A model generated the notes under the pieces. It worked only from the letters and a program-made list of their open reading frames with translations. It made no database searches and was not told the origin of the DNA. Shown in pieces: positions 54,201 to 62,982 of a stretch of DNA of 64,000 bases; positions within the stretch are counted from its first letter, which is position 1, and every line of letters begins with the position of its first letter. Position numbers and translations under genes: made by a program. Source of the stretch: an uncultured Muribaculaceae bacterium (lineage in GTDB: Bacteria > Bacteroidota > Bacteroidia > Bacteroidales > Muribaculaceae); the NCBI GenBank assembly GCA_910587355.1, contig CAJUKF010000009.1:1-64000 (forward strand), in the 5' to 3' direction.

Positions 54201-55005
54201 GTATCTCTTCAGCGGGGCCGGTTATACAGATTCAAATACCGGGCTGCCCATTACGACCTGGTATGATGTTGCTGCAAAGGAGATGAACAATCCCGCCGAT
54301 GCCGAGATTTCTTTCTCGTCGGTTTACGATAAAGCCTCTAACAAAGCCAATGTGTCGGCTAAAGTGCGGAGCGCCATCAATATCGCCAATACTCCTATGA
54401 ATGTATTTGCAGTGCTCGTCGAAGACAAGCTCGAGACGTATCAGCAGAGCAATGTATCGTCTTCGGAAGACGAGAATCTCGGCGAATGGGGCAAAGGCGG
54501 CATTTATGGTTCACCATATGTGTTCGGCTATATCATCAATGATGTTGCCCGCAATGCATACGGCACTACCTACAACGGTACAAGCGGTCTTGTTCCTTCT
54601 ACTCTCAACAGCGGCGAGGAGTATCCGTTCAGCCTCTCTCTTCCGCTTCCCGAAACAGTGGCAGTGGCAGAAAACTGCAAGATTGTGCTTATGCTCATCA
54701 ATCCCGGCACGGGCGCTGTCATCAACGCCAATGTATGCGCTATTAACGGCGATACATCTGCCGGCGTAGAGGATACTGTTGTCAGTGATGCCGGAGCTCC
54801 GGCAATAAGCGTTGCCGACGGTGTAATTGCTGCGGCTGCCGACGGTGATGTTACAGTAAGTGTATATGCAGTCGATGGCACTATGCTCGGCACAGCTGCC
54901 GCAGGCGGCATCGCAACTGTAGACCTGAGCGGATATAACGGTGTAGTCATTGTCAAGGCTTCGGCAAACGGTGCTGCAGTTACAGCTAAGGTCGTTGTAA
55001 AATAA
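51211..55005 (+). CDS. Large secreted multidomain protein with Ig-like, cleaved-adhesin-like and Omp28 modules
   Basis: 1264 residues with signal peptide (about 1-21, LLTLVVAVTPFVLSAE). Order: an N-terminal repeat region with propeller-like strands (DVTNDGNMVVGSF, AVTPDGKYGVGYV, DISADGRYIIGDM; about 40-390); two bacterial Ig-like domains (about 400-640, VTLTFSRKVE and LVLTFNADIQ); a jelly-roll of the cleaved-adhesin/choice-of-anchor type (about 650-830, DDWMVTPQLLI and IFIDNVQVI); an Omp28-type module with EEYSGRDCANCPLG (C927, C930) and INDVARNAYG; and a C-terminal sorting module after GDTSAGVEDTV. Probably surface-exposed or secreted; the function of the whole is unknown. It ends in a strong terminator. 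Confidence 0.82.
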   Translation: MNFIYRLLTLVVAVTPFVLSAEVAAPKITGLHALYTRLSDNGKWAVSEKASEVDGTLEPSGGILLNIETMQKLDLSPDDGFAGVSDVTNDGNMVVGSFQTLPAVWISGEGWVQLPVPSDCMAGYVSAVTPDGKYGVGYVVPKINSSYARRAVCYDLTSREILDLPNLPEFDMLHEDMDQTRFTDISADGRYIIGDMSFSYILPAQLCAFVYDRETEEYTMLGFKDHVDKDWEPLVKNLNHIESPVMSPNGEWIAGSAYMVEPIPGSEYPKEYNVVFRYNVKTNNFELFNGEDDADYLATLILNDGTVIAGSPAANPYRYAHVRSGNYYIALADIYKQNYGIDLEAVTGNVNSGTPWSATADGRTFIMGPSPEDSYLLQLNEYILDAAKRVDLLSDYSVSPANGSTMGRLSTVTLTFSRKVETNGSATAIKCTKSDGSDTGWRVSSWNADGRKITLGYMPKELKAGEEYTITIPAGRIRVAGDANVTSPEIKINFKGRESGAIIMTGAAPADGSSVAGLSLDSNPLVLTFNADIQLTENAAGELWRTGESAAYCQLALLSGKTNETRNQLLVYPITSQHLYAGTDYQVVIPAGTVTDISGAGPNEKIVLNYKGSYVRQISSDDKYLFNSACDNYDDFIFYEGDHLVTGDAPASWGFTKDNPWYIVRSSGTTSDMAFAAHSIFTTSGTSDDWMVTPQLLIPDKDCYLSFDAQSYLNLSTDVLKVYVYESKNVYNSLNKTIIDDIRANGDLIYNERLRPGESEEDLEGDWQNVKLPLAAYAGKEVYIAFVNNNTDGSAIFIDNVQVIHDLRFLTTFVNSDRVVAQESINISGNITVSSEIDTYSSISLTLRDADDTVVDAISEDGLSLKKGDVYPFTFSKALPLSIGERTKYSVIVKLDDVESTIAGGVSSLSFEPVKKIVVEEYSGRDCANCPLGILAMENLERTYPGRVIPVILRTYGSDPLGTGLGSYTSFLGLSAAPSGRINRGDIESPMVNANGKYLFSGAGYTDSNTGLPITTWYDVAAKEMNNPADAEISFSSVYDKASNKANVSAKVRSAINIANTPMNVFAVLVEDKLETYQQSNVSSSEDENLGEWGKGGIYGSPYVFGYIINDVARNAYGTTYNGTSGLVPSTLNSGEEYPFSLSLPLPETVAVAENCKIVLMLINPGTGAVINANVCAINGDTSAGVEDTVVSDAGAPAISVADGVIAAAADGDVTVSVYAVDGTMLGTAAAGGIATVDLSGYNGVVIVKASANGAAVTAKVVVK

Positions 55006-55019
55006 AAAATATTCTATAA

Positions 55020-55058
55020 GGCTCATGCCGGCCGGGTTACGCCGGCATGAGCCTTTTT
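55020..55058 (+). terminator. Terminator of the 1264-residue protein gene
   Basis: GGCTCATGCCGGC/GCCGGCATGAGCC, a perfect 13-bp stem, followed by TTTTTA. It starts 14 bases after the stop. Confidence 0.88.
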
Positions 55059-55099
55059 ACTTTTGTCAGACAATCAATATTTTAATTAAATCATTTGCA

Positions 55100-58000
55100 A
55101 TGAGAAAAATTTTTACTACAGCCTTAAGGAAAACCTCAGGTCTTCTGGCTCTCGTTGCCTTTGCTGTTTTCGGCACTGCAAGCGCGCAGGCCGATGCAGT
55201 AGTGATGGGCACCGTAGAGTTCGGCAAGGTATATGAGGTTCCGACAGGTTCATCCGTTACGGGTACTATCGTTATCCCCGAGAATGCCACTCCGGGTAAA
55301 GACGGCACGTTACGTCTTACGCAGGATGGCGTTTCAATCGGTCTTGGCGGCATCAATCTTATGAAAGACGGCCAGGCTGTTGACCATACCTTCAAAGGTT
55401 ACGGAGGTAAATACGGCGCAATGAACGACTATAAGGTAAAGCCCGGTGAAATCTATGAAATCAACGAGAGTTTCATAATGAACGGCGGCAAGGTAGCTTT
55501 CTTCCTCGAAGGTGTTTCCACCCAGCCATTAGCCGTGCAATATATTAATATCGCTCCCGGTTCGACGGTCAATTTTGCTCTTAATCCCCGACTGACAATC
55601 ACTTTCAATCAGACGATTGCAGCAATTCCTTCAACGGGACACAAGATGTATTTCAAGAGCCGTAAGACTGATGCTCTTACTGAAGTCAATCTACCTTATT
55701 CTGCTGGCGGCTGGGACCTTTATACTCCCTGCAAGGCCCAGCTCATCGCCGGCGCACTGTTGCCCGGCGATGAATTTCAGGTAATGCTCACCGGTATCCG
55801 CACGCCGGCAGGTGCGTCTTGTGAGAATGCCGATGCAGATGGTAATCTTTGGCTTGCTTTCAAGGTCGGCTCCGAGCCACTTGTATCAGTGTCGCAAAAA
55901 GTGCCTTCGACATTCCTGTCGTATTATGCTCCCGGCGACCCTGAAGGCATAATTTCGCTTAGTTTCACGAATCCCCTGCCTGATATTGAAAACCGCATAG
56001 TGCTTACTGAGGCCAGCCGGGTAGTAATAGGCTACGGCGACCTTGAGAGTGAAAACGGTTATTATAACGAGGCTTTCAAACCCACCCTTTCGGACGACGG
56101 CATGACAGTTTATGCCGATTTCACAGATAAGCTGCGCACCCGCCAGATTATGATTCCTACGGGCACCGACGAAGAATACACCACAATCACTGTAAGCATT
56201 CAGAATATTTATGACAAGTACGGCAACCCCGTCAAATCAAATGACAATGTAAGCATCGGTTCTTTCGGCTGGTCACTACCTTATAAGGAACTTGAACGCA
56301 CCAATTTTATGGCAGAGTTCATTCCCGCAAACGGTGAGACTCTCGTAGGCGCCGAGAATATCGAAGTTTCGATTTTCCCCGCGACCGGTTATTCTTTCAC
56401 GGGCTTTGAGATTTCATACCCCGGAGAGAACGGCGCAACTGAAAAAGTTATTGTAGCCAAGGCCGATGCCAACGAATCTGTAAACGACGGCATCGCTTCT
56501 TATAAGTTTGCTATTCCCGAGCAGGTGAAAGGCAAGAAAAATGTGACTGTAACCCTTGCAAATCTCATCTGTAATGATGGCTACGACCATACTACTGATG
56601 TAATGGCTCAGTATGATGCGTTTGTAATCACTTACTCCGACCCCGCCAACAATGCAAGCCTCGAAATGCTAAAAGACAACCAGGTTGTTTCGATAGAGAC
56701 TAATTACTCTGAGAGATATCCTGAAATGGTGATTGTCTATGATGTAGTAGACTTGAACCCTGTAAATCCGGAGGACAATATAGTCAAGACAGAATCGTAT
56801 ATGGAGCGTCAGAGCGACGATTCATATCGCTCTGAAGTCTACGGCAACTATAAACTCTTCACAGGTCATGCTTATCAGATGCGTTTCACGGCATGGGCTA
56901 CTGCCGATGACAAGAATTATGGTGAAGAACCCGTCGGCACAGCCTGTATCACACTTAACGGCACAACTCCTCCCTATGTTCCCAGTTCAGTTACTCTTCT
57001 GAGCATCACTCCTTCGGAGGATACGGTTCTCGGGTCTGAGACTCCGGTATTTACTCTTAAGTTCGATGGAATGGTGACCCTTGACTCCAACTCTACCGTA
57101 ATAAATGGAGGTGCGTTGTCGGATAATGTTGCATTCGCATCAATTACTTGTGTTGACCCCGAAGTTAACGAGGGCGTGTCATATTCACCTACATGGACAC
57201 TCACTGTTCCTGAAGAGTTCTATAAGAATCTTAACACCGGTCTTATGTTCACGGTTGTGGCAGAAGACATGGAGGGACGACGCGTGCAGGGCAACCGCGG
57301 AGTCGATGATGAGAGTGTATTTGAGTTCAACTACGAAATTGAAGGACAATATGAGGAGTATACAGTAAAAGCTGTAGGCGAGGAACCTTATGCGACTGTC
57401 AAAGAATTCAAGGCTTATGCTCCTGAACGCGGAGGCATCAATTATTCATGGATTGTTCCCTATGGCGAAGCTTATGTAACCGACGGTCGCCGCGCCATTG
57501 TCGCCCGAGTTACCGATGTCGTGGCAGAGGATGTTGAAATGGGACAGCGCGCCAATGAGGCAACTCTTGTACTTGACACCGAAATCACTGCAGAAGGCAC
57601 ATATATGCTCATTATTCCCAAGGATTATTTCATCCTCGGAGAGGAATACGACAGCAAGAATTCAGCTGAAGTGATGTATACTTTCGATGTTGTCGGCGGA
57701 GCCGAGGCGGAAGTGAAAATCAACTACACCCCCGCAACCGGCGACGTTGTTTCGCTTCCGAAAGAAATTGTAATGAATTTCATCGGTACAACAAGCATCA
57801 TGACAGGCTCGGGCGTACCCACTCTTACAATCGACAACGGCGAGCCCGTGAAACTCGGTGATGTAGTGCTTGACAACGAGATTTACACCCAGTGCACTCT
57901 GGTTCTTCCGCAGGAATACACCGAACCCGGTGAATATAAGGTCAACTTCCCCGCAGGTTACTTCACCCTCGGCGACAACGGCGACCCCAGCCCCGCTTAC

Positions 58001-58498
58001 GAGGCAATATGGACAATCAAGGGTGGTGCTGCAGTCAATGTGACTACCAGTCCGGCCCAGGGCAAGGTCGAAAGCCTCTCGACAATAGAAATTACATTTG
58101 TTGATTATGAAGAGGTAGGACCCGGTTCAGGCAAAGCCACTCTTACTATTGACGGCGCAACTCCGCTCAATCTTCCGGATGCAGGCTTCGGTATTGAATA
58201 CAATCAGATGAATCAGGAACTGGGCCAGACCTATACGGCCGATGGCACCTATGTGATTTCGTTCCCTGCCGGATACTTCAATCTCGGTTCTAACGGCGAC
58301 CCCTCGCCCGCATTCACTCTTACCTATACAATCGGTGAAGGCGCAGGTGTGGCAGGTGTTGTTGTCGCTGCCGACGGTCTCTATCATGTATTCAATGTAG
58401 CCGGTGTAGAAGTGCTTACCACAGCAGACTTTGCCGAGGTGCTCTCGCTCACTCCCGGTCTATATATCGTAAACAATAGCAAAGTTTATATCAGATAA
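55100..58498 (+). CDS. Large secreted repeat protein with type IX-like C-terminal module
   Basis: 1132 residues with signal peptide (MRKIFTTALRKTSGLLALVA, cleaved after ASAQA). The body is beta-rich with Ig-like character (RLTITFNQTIAAIP, VFTLKFDGMV). The C-terminal third contains three related ~105-111-residue units, each with a IP/FPAGYF.LG.NGDPSPA-like line at about P840, P951 and P1056. It ends in a sorting-type module (AADGLYHVFNVAGVEVLTT, then LTPGLYIVNNSKVYIR). Probably a surface or secreted adhesin-like protein; function unknown. The ATG at 55100 starts the signal peptide; frame upstream runs through the preceding terminator. Its own terminator follows. Confidence 0.8.
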   Translation: MRKIFTTALRKTSGLLALVAFAVFGTASAQADAVVMGTVEFGKVYEVPTGSSVTGTIVIPENATPGKDGTLRLTQDGVSIGLGGINLMKDGQAVDHTFKGYGGKYGAMNDYKVKPGEIYEINESFIMNGGKVAFFLEGVSTQPLAVQYINIAPGSTVNFALNPRLTITFNQTIAAIPSTGHKMYFKSRKTDALTEVNLPYSAGGWDLYTPCKAQLIAGALLPGDEFQVMLTGIRTPAGASCENADADGNLWLAFKVGSEPLVSVSQKVPSTFLSYYAPGDPEGIISLSFTNPLPDIENRIVLTEASRVVIGYGDLESENGYYNEAFKPTLSDDGMTVYADFTDKLRTRQIMIPTGTDEEYTTITVSIQNIYDKYGNPVKSNDNVSIGSFGWSLPYKELERTNFMAEFIPANGETLVGAENIEVSIFPATGYSFTGFEISYPGENGATEKVIVAKADANESVNDGIASYKFAIPEQVKGKKNVTVTLANLICNDGYDHTTDVMAQYDAFVITYSDPANNASLEMLKDNQVVSIETNYSERYPEMVIVYDVVDLNPVNPEDNIVKTESYMERQSDDSYRSEVYGNYKLFTGHAYQMRFTAWATADDKNYGEEPVGTACITLNGTTPPYVPSSVTLLSITPSEDTVLGSETPVFTLKFDGMVTLDSNSTVINGGALSDNVAFASITCVDPEVNEGVSYSPTWTLTVPEEFYKNLNTGLMFTVVAEDMEGRRVQGNRGVDDESVFEFNYEIEGQYEEYTVKAVGEEPYATVKEFKAYAPERGGINYSWIVPYGEAYVTDGRRAIVARVTDVVAEDVEMGQRANEATLVLDTEITAEGTYMLIIPKDYFILGEEYDSKNSAEVMYTFDVVGGAEAEVKINYTPATGDVVSLPKEIVMNFIGTTSIMTGSGVPTLTIDNGEPVKLGDVVLDNEIYTQCTLVLPQEYTEPGEYKVNFPAGYFTLGDNGDPSPAYEAIWTIKGGAAVNVTTSPAQGKVESLSTIEITFVDYEEVGPGSGKATLTIDGATPLNLPDAGFGIEYNQMNQELGQTYTADGTYVISFPAGYFNLGSNGDPSPAFTLTYTIGEGAGVAGVVVAADGLYHVFNVAGVEVLTTADFAEVLSLTPGLYIVNNSKVYIR

Positions 58499-58515
58499 AT
58501 CTTACCGTAAATTCA

Positions 58516-58553
58516 AAAAATGCGCCTTCGGTTGTCCAAAGGCGCATTTTTTT
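58516..58553 (+). terminator. Terminator of the 1132-residue protein gene
   Basis: AAAAATGCGCCTT pairs with AAGGCGCATTTTT around a 10-base loop, continuing into a T run. It starts 17 bases after the stop. Confidence 0.85.
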
Positions 58554-58587
58554 GTCCCTGAAGTGCCCGTTTTTATATTAAAAAGCG

Positions 58588-58595
58588 TAAATTTG
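58588..58595 (+). promoter_or_regulatory. -7 box of hppA
   Basis: TAAATTTG, matching TAnnTTTG, 43 bases before the hppA ATG and just after the preceding terminator. No clear -33. Confidence 0.45.
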
Positions 58596-58637
58596 TAGCA
58601 AACAAAATTAATAACTTAAAGTCTAATATAACAACAC

Positions 58638-60830
58638 ATGGAAAATCTGATTTTCTGGCTTGTGCCGCTGTCGGCAGTGACGGCATTGTGTCTTGCGTGG
58701 TATTTCTATAAGCGCATGATAAGCCTTAGCGAAGGCACCGACACAATGGCACGAATCGCATCGCATGTCCGCAAAGGAGCGATGTCTTATCTCAAACAAC
58801 AGTATAAAATCGTAGGAATCGTGTTCCTCTGTCTGGTGGTGCTCTTCTCCGTCATGGCTTACGGCTTCCAGCTCCAGAATCCGTGGGTGCCTGTGGCATT
58901 CCTCACCGGCGGTTTCTTCTCGGGCCTTTCGGGCTTCCTCGGCATGAAGACCGCGACCTATGCTTCTGCACGTACGGCCAACGCAGCCCGCAAGTCGCTT
59001 GATGGCGGCCTCCGCGTGGCATTCCGTTCGGGTGCCGTAATGGGTCTCGTTGTGGTAGGCCTCGGCCTTATTGACATCTCTTTCTGGTATCTCCTTCTTG
59101 ACTGGTGCGTAGACATCCAGGGTACGGCCAAGCTTGCCATGATTACCACCACTATGCTCACATTCGGCATGGGTGCCTCCACACAGGCTCTCTTCGCACG
59201 CGTGGGCGGCGGTATCTATACCAAGGCAGCCGATGTCGGCGCTGACCTTGTGGGCAAGGTCGAAGCCGGTATTCCTGAGGATGACCCCCGCAATCCCGCT
59301 ACAATCGCCGATAACGTTGGCGACAATGTAGGTGATGTCGCCGGTATGGGCGCCGACCTCTATGAATCGTACTGTGGCTCTATTCTTGCTACTTCGGCTC
59401 TCGGTGCGGCAGCTTATCTGCTGTCGGGCGATGAGGTGATGCAGTATAAGGCCGTGATAGCGCCTATGCTTATTGCCGCTGTGGGCATCTTCCTGTCGAT
59501 TATCGGCATTTTCTCGGTGCGCACTAAGGAAGACGCTTCAATGAAAAACCTCCTCGGAGCACTTTCTCTCGGCACCAATCTCAGTTCCGTGCTGATTGTC
59601 GGCGCAACATTCCTTATTCTGTGGCTTCTCGGTCTTGACAACTGGGCTCTCATTGCCTGCTCTGTAGTTGTGGGTCTGCTTGTAGGCGTGGTGATTGGCC
59701 GTTCGACCGAATATTATACCTCGCAGTCATACGAGCCTACACGTAAGCTCTCCGAGAGCGGCAAGACCGGCCCTGCCACCGTGATTATCTCTGGTATCGG
59801 TCTCGGCATGGTCTCTACCGCCATTCCCGTGCTTGCCGTTGTCGTAGGCATCATTCTCAGCTATTGGTTCGCCTCGGGCTTTGATTTCTCCAACGTAGCC
59901 ATGGGTCTCTACGGTATCGGCATTGCTGCCGTGGGTATGCTTTCCACACTGGGCATCACTCTTGCCACCGACGCTTACGGCCCGATTGCCGACAATGCCG
60001 GCGGTAATGCGGAGATGAGCGGTCTTGGTGAAGAAGTTCGCCGCCGCACTGACGCTCTCGACTCGCTCGGCAACACAACCGCCGCCACAGGCAAAGGTTT
60101 CGCGATTGGCTCCGCCGCACTCACAGGCCTTGCTCTCCTTGCATCGTATATCGAAGAAATACGTATCGGTCTTGAGCGCCTCGGCACCACATTCGTGCAA
60201 ATCGGCGACCGCTCCGTTCATATCCACGAAATGTCGTTTGTCGACTTCATGACATATTATGAAGTTAACTTGATGAGTCCGAAAGTTCTCTCGGGCATGT
60301 TTATCGGCGCAATGATGGCTTTCCTCTTCTGCGGCCTCACAATGAATGCCGTCGGTCGTGCTGCTGCTCATATGGTTGATGAGGTGCGCCGCCAGTTCCG
60401 CGAAATCAAGGGCATTCTCGAAGGCAAGGCAGAGCCCGACTACGCACGTTGCGTTCAGATTTCGACCAAAGGCGCACAGCGCGAGATGATTTTCCCCTCG
60501 CTCCTCGCTATTATCGCTCCGATTATCACCGGTATCGTATTCGGTGTTCCAGGCGTGCTCGGTCTGCTTGTCGGCGGCCTTTCTGCAGGCTTCGTGCTTG
60601 CCATTTTCATGGCTAACGCCGGCGGCGCATGGGACAACGCCAAGAAGTATGTTGAAGAAGGTAACTTCGGAGGAAAGGGTTCGGAAGTGCACCGTGCCAC
60701 AGTTGTAGGCGATACCGTCGGCGACCCTTTCAAGGATACATCGGGCCCCTCGCTCAACATCCTTATTAAACTGATGTCAATGGTATCGATTGTCATGGCC
60801 GGCCTCACTGTAAGCTGGAGCCTCTTCTGA
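58638..60830 (+). CDS. hppA: Membrane-bound ion-pumping pyrophosphatase
   Basis: 730 residues with about 16 membrane segments. It couples pyrophosphate hydrolysis to H+ and/or Na+ transport. PPi-binding motifs include KAADVGADLVGKVEAGIPED, DNVGDNVGDVAGMGADLYES and the C-terminal TVVGDTVGDPFKDTSGPSLN. In GNTTAATGKGFAIGS the residue after NTT is Ala, not Lys, which marks the K+-dependent class. Some Bacteroides members of that class move both Na+ and H+; which ion this one moves is inference. Flanked by strong terminators on both sides, so monocistronic. Confidence 0.95.
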   Translation: MENLIFWLVPLSAVTALCLAWYFYKRMISLSEGTDTMARIASHVRKGAMSYLKQQYKIVGIVFLCLVVLFSVMAYGFQLQNPWVPVAFLTGGFFSGLSGFLGMKTATYASARTANAARKSLDGGLRVAFRSGAVMGLVVVGLGLIDISFWYLLLDWCVDIQGTAKLAMITTTMLTFGMGASTQALFARVGGGIYTKAADVGADLVGKVEAGIPEDDPRNPATIADNVGDNVGDVAGMGADLYESYCGSILATSALGAAAYLLSGDEVMQYKAVIAPMLIAAVGIFLSIIGIFSVRTKEDASMKNLLGALSLGTNLSSVLIVGATFLILWLLGLDNWALIACSVVVGLLVGVVIGRSTEYYTSQSYEPTRKLSESGKTGPATVIISGIGLGMVSTAIPVLAVVVGIILSYWFASGFDFSNVAMGLYGIGIAAVGMLSTLGITLATDAYGPIADNAGGNAEMSGLGEEVRRRTDALDSLGNTTAATGKGFAIGSAALTGLALLASYIEEIRIGLERLGTTFVQIGDRSVHIHEMSFVDFMTYYEVNLMSPKVLSGMFIGAMMAFLFCGLTMNAVGRAAAHMVDEVRRQFREIKGILEGKAEPDYARCVQISTKGAQREMIFPSLLAIIAPIITGIVFGVPGVLGLLVGGLSAGFVLAIFMANAGGAWDNAKKYVEEGNFGGKGSEVHRATVVGDTVGDPFKDTSGPSLNILIKLMSMVSIVMAGLTVSWSLF

Positions 60831-60845
60831 TAATATCCTGAAATA

Positions 60846-60900
60846 CATGTATATAAAATCAGCCCTGCGGCACATCGCCGCAGGGCTGATTTTATACATG
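60846..60900. terminator. Bidirectional terminator between hppA and the M13 peptidase
   Basis: CAGCCCTGCGGC/GCCGCAGGGCTG core with AT-rich arms (ATAAAAT/ATTTTAT), 5-base loop and a two-base bulge; serves both convergent genes. Confidence 0.85.
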
Positions 60901-60912
60901 GAATATGTAGGA

Positions 60913-62934
60913 TTACCAGATAATCACGCGTTCGTCGGCAGGACGGAACATCGGGTCGCCTTCGGTTATGCCGAAAGCGGTGAAGAAGGGCTCGATGTTG
61001 CGCAGCGATACGTCGACACGCCATTTGCCGAGCGAGTGGGGGTCGCTCATGGTGCGCTGACGGATTTCGTCCTCGCGGATGTTGCCGGCCCATACATTGG
61101 CATAGGCGAGATAGAAGCGCTGGTCGGGAGAGAAACCGTTGATTACAGGACCTTCGGTTCCGTTGAGCGAATTCTTGTATGCTGTGTAGGCGACACGGAG
61201 ACCGCCCTGGTCGGCGATGTTCTCCCCGAGAGTAAGACGTCCGTTGGCTTTGAGGCCGGGAGCAACTTCGATGCTGTCGAACTGGGCGACGAGCTTGTCG
61301 GCAAGAGCGTTGAAGGCTTCAGCATCGGCGGGTGTCCACCAGTCGGCAAAATTGCCGTCTTTGTCAAACTGACGGCCCTGGTCGTCGAATCCATGAGTCA
61401 TTTCGTGGCCGATGACAACGCCGATAGCGCCATAGTTGACCGCATCGTCGGCTTCGGGGTCGAAGAAGGGCACCTGGAGGATACCGGCAGGGAAGCAGAT
61501 TTCGTTTGTGCTGGGGTTGTAGTAGGCATTCACTGTCTGGGGCGACATGAGCCAGCGTTCGCGGTCAACGGGTTTGCCGTAGTCGGAGTTGTTATAGTCC
61601 TGGTTGAAGAGGATAGCCTGCTGTATGTTTTCCCAGTATGATTTTCCGGGATTGATTTCGAGAGCGGAGTAGTCGCGCCATTTGTCAGGATAACCGATTT
61701 TCACACGGAATGCGGCGAGTTTTTCTTTTGCACGCAGTTTGGTCGTGTCGCTCATCCATGTGAGGCTGTCGATATGTTCGCCGAGCGATTTCTGGAGGTT
61801 GCCGACGAGAGTTAGCATACGCTCTTTTGAACTTTCGGGGAAGTATTTTTCCACGTAGAGCTGACCTACTACTTCTCCGAGCACACCGTTGGGTACTGAG
61901 AGTGCGCGTTTCCAGCGGGGGCGCTGCTCCTCGACGCCGGTGAGAGCCTGCGAAAGCTTGAAGTCAGCGTTGATGAAATCGTCGCTCAGATAGGGCGCTG
62001 CGCTCGACACATAAGAAGCCACGGCATAGTCGCGGAGTACTTCTTCGGGCTGCTCGGCGAGTGCCTTGGCTACTGTAGCGTAGTATTTGGGGCTGTCGAC
62101 AATCACTGTGTCGACATCAAGATTCTGAAGCTCGAAATAGTGCTTGAGATTTACCGAGGGGAATTCCTTGTCGAGGTCGGCGACGGCACGCACGTTGTAC
62201 TGTGCTGCGATATCGCGCTGCTCGGTGCGGGTCATCTGGTCGGCTGCAAGAAGCGTCTCGAGATTAATCACATTTGTTGCCAGACGGTTTGCTGCGGTCT
62301 CATCGTAGCCGATAAGAGAAGCGAGAGTCTGGAGGTAAGTGCGGTAAGCGGCAAGAATCTTGTCGTTGCGCTCGCTCTTCTCTGTGTAATAGTCACGGTC
62401 ACCCAGACCGAGACCGCCCTGGCCCCAGTACATGGTGTTTATGTTGCTGTTTGCGAGGTCTGACGATACACCGGTGCCGAAGAAAGTGCCTAAGCCGGGC
62501 AGTGTGGCCATGAGGTCGACGAGGTTTTCGCGGCTTGCGGCATAGAGTGTGGCCAGGTCTTTTTCAAGAGGTTTGGCACCTTCCTCATTGAGGCGTACGC
62601 TGTCCATGCCCATGGCATAGAGGTCGCGTACCTTCTGTGCGTTGGTGCCTTCGGCGGCGTTCGGGTCGAGATTGAGCACAAGCTCTTTGAGCTGTTCGCG
62701 GTTGTTCTCGCCGAGTTCGTCGAAAGTGCCGTAGCGCGAATATTCAGGCTTGAGGGGATTGGCTTTCATCCAGCCGCCGCAAGCATAACCGTAGAAGTCA
62801 ACCTTGGGCGACACTGTGGTGTCGAGGTTGGCTGCATCGATTCCTTTGGGAGCGGCCGCACTCTTTGTACATGCCGTGTAGGCTCCCGAAGCAACTACTG
62901 CTGCCATAAGAATAAGAATGTTACTTTTTTTCAT
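60913..62934 (-). CDS. M13 (neprilysin/PepO) family zinc metallopeptidase lipoprotein
   Basis: 673 residues with a lipoprotein signal ending GAYTACTKS. N-terminal M13 domain (about 40-420, with FYGYACGGWMKANPLKPEYS), then the catalytic domain with zinc motif VIGHEMTHGFDDQG (HExxH), NAYYNPSTNEICFPAGILQ and the third ligand Glu in ENIADQGGL; the C-terminus FRPADERVIIW is family-typical. It cleaves peptides in the periplasm or at the surface. It starts 48 bases after the ABC-F gene and ends at the shared terminator with hppA. Confidence 0.95.
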   Translation of the reverse strand: MKKSNILILMAAVVASGAYTACTKSAAAPKGIDAANLDTTVSPKVDFYGYACGGWMKANPLKPEYSRYGTFDELGENNREQLKELVLNLDPNAAEGTNAQKVRDLYAMGMDSVRLNEEGAKPLEKDLATLYAASRENLVDLMATLPGLGTFFGTGVSSDLANSNINTMYWGQGGLGLGDRDYYTEKSERNDKILAAYRTYLQTLASLIGYDETAANRLATNVINLETLLAADQMTRTEQRDIAAQYNVRAVADLDKEFPSVNLKHYFELQNLDVDTVIVDSPKYYATVAKALAEQPEEVLRDYAVASYVSSAAPYLSDDFINADFKLSQALTGVEEQRPRWKRALSVPNGVLGEVVGQLYVEKYFPESSKERMLTLVGNLQKSLGEHIDSLTWMSDTTKLRAKEKLAAFRVKIGYPDKWRDYSALEINPGKSYWENIQQAILFNQDYNNSDYGKPVDRERWLMSPQTVNAYYNPSTNEICFPAGILQVPFFDPEADDAVNYGAIGVVIGHEMTHGFDDQGRQFDKDGNFADWWTPADAEAFNALADKLVAQFDSIEVAPGLKANGRLTLGENIADQGGLRVAYTAYKNSLNGTEGPVINGFSPDQRFYLAYANVWAGNIREDEIRQRTMSDPHSLGKWRVDVSLRNIEPFFTAFGITEGDPMFRPADERVIIW

Positions 62935-62982
62935 TGTAAAAATGAGTATGTTGATTGTTATGTGTTTTCATTTTGTCTCCGC

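Noticed and set aside
59727..60692. 321-codon open frame antisense to hppA
   Set aside because: Opposite conserved pyrophosphatase motifs; Cys/His-rich shadow translation.
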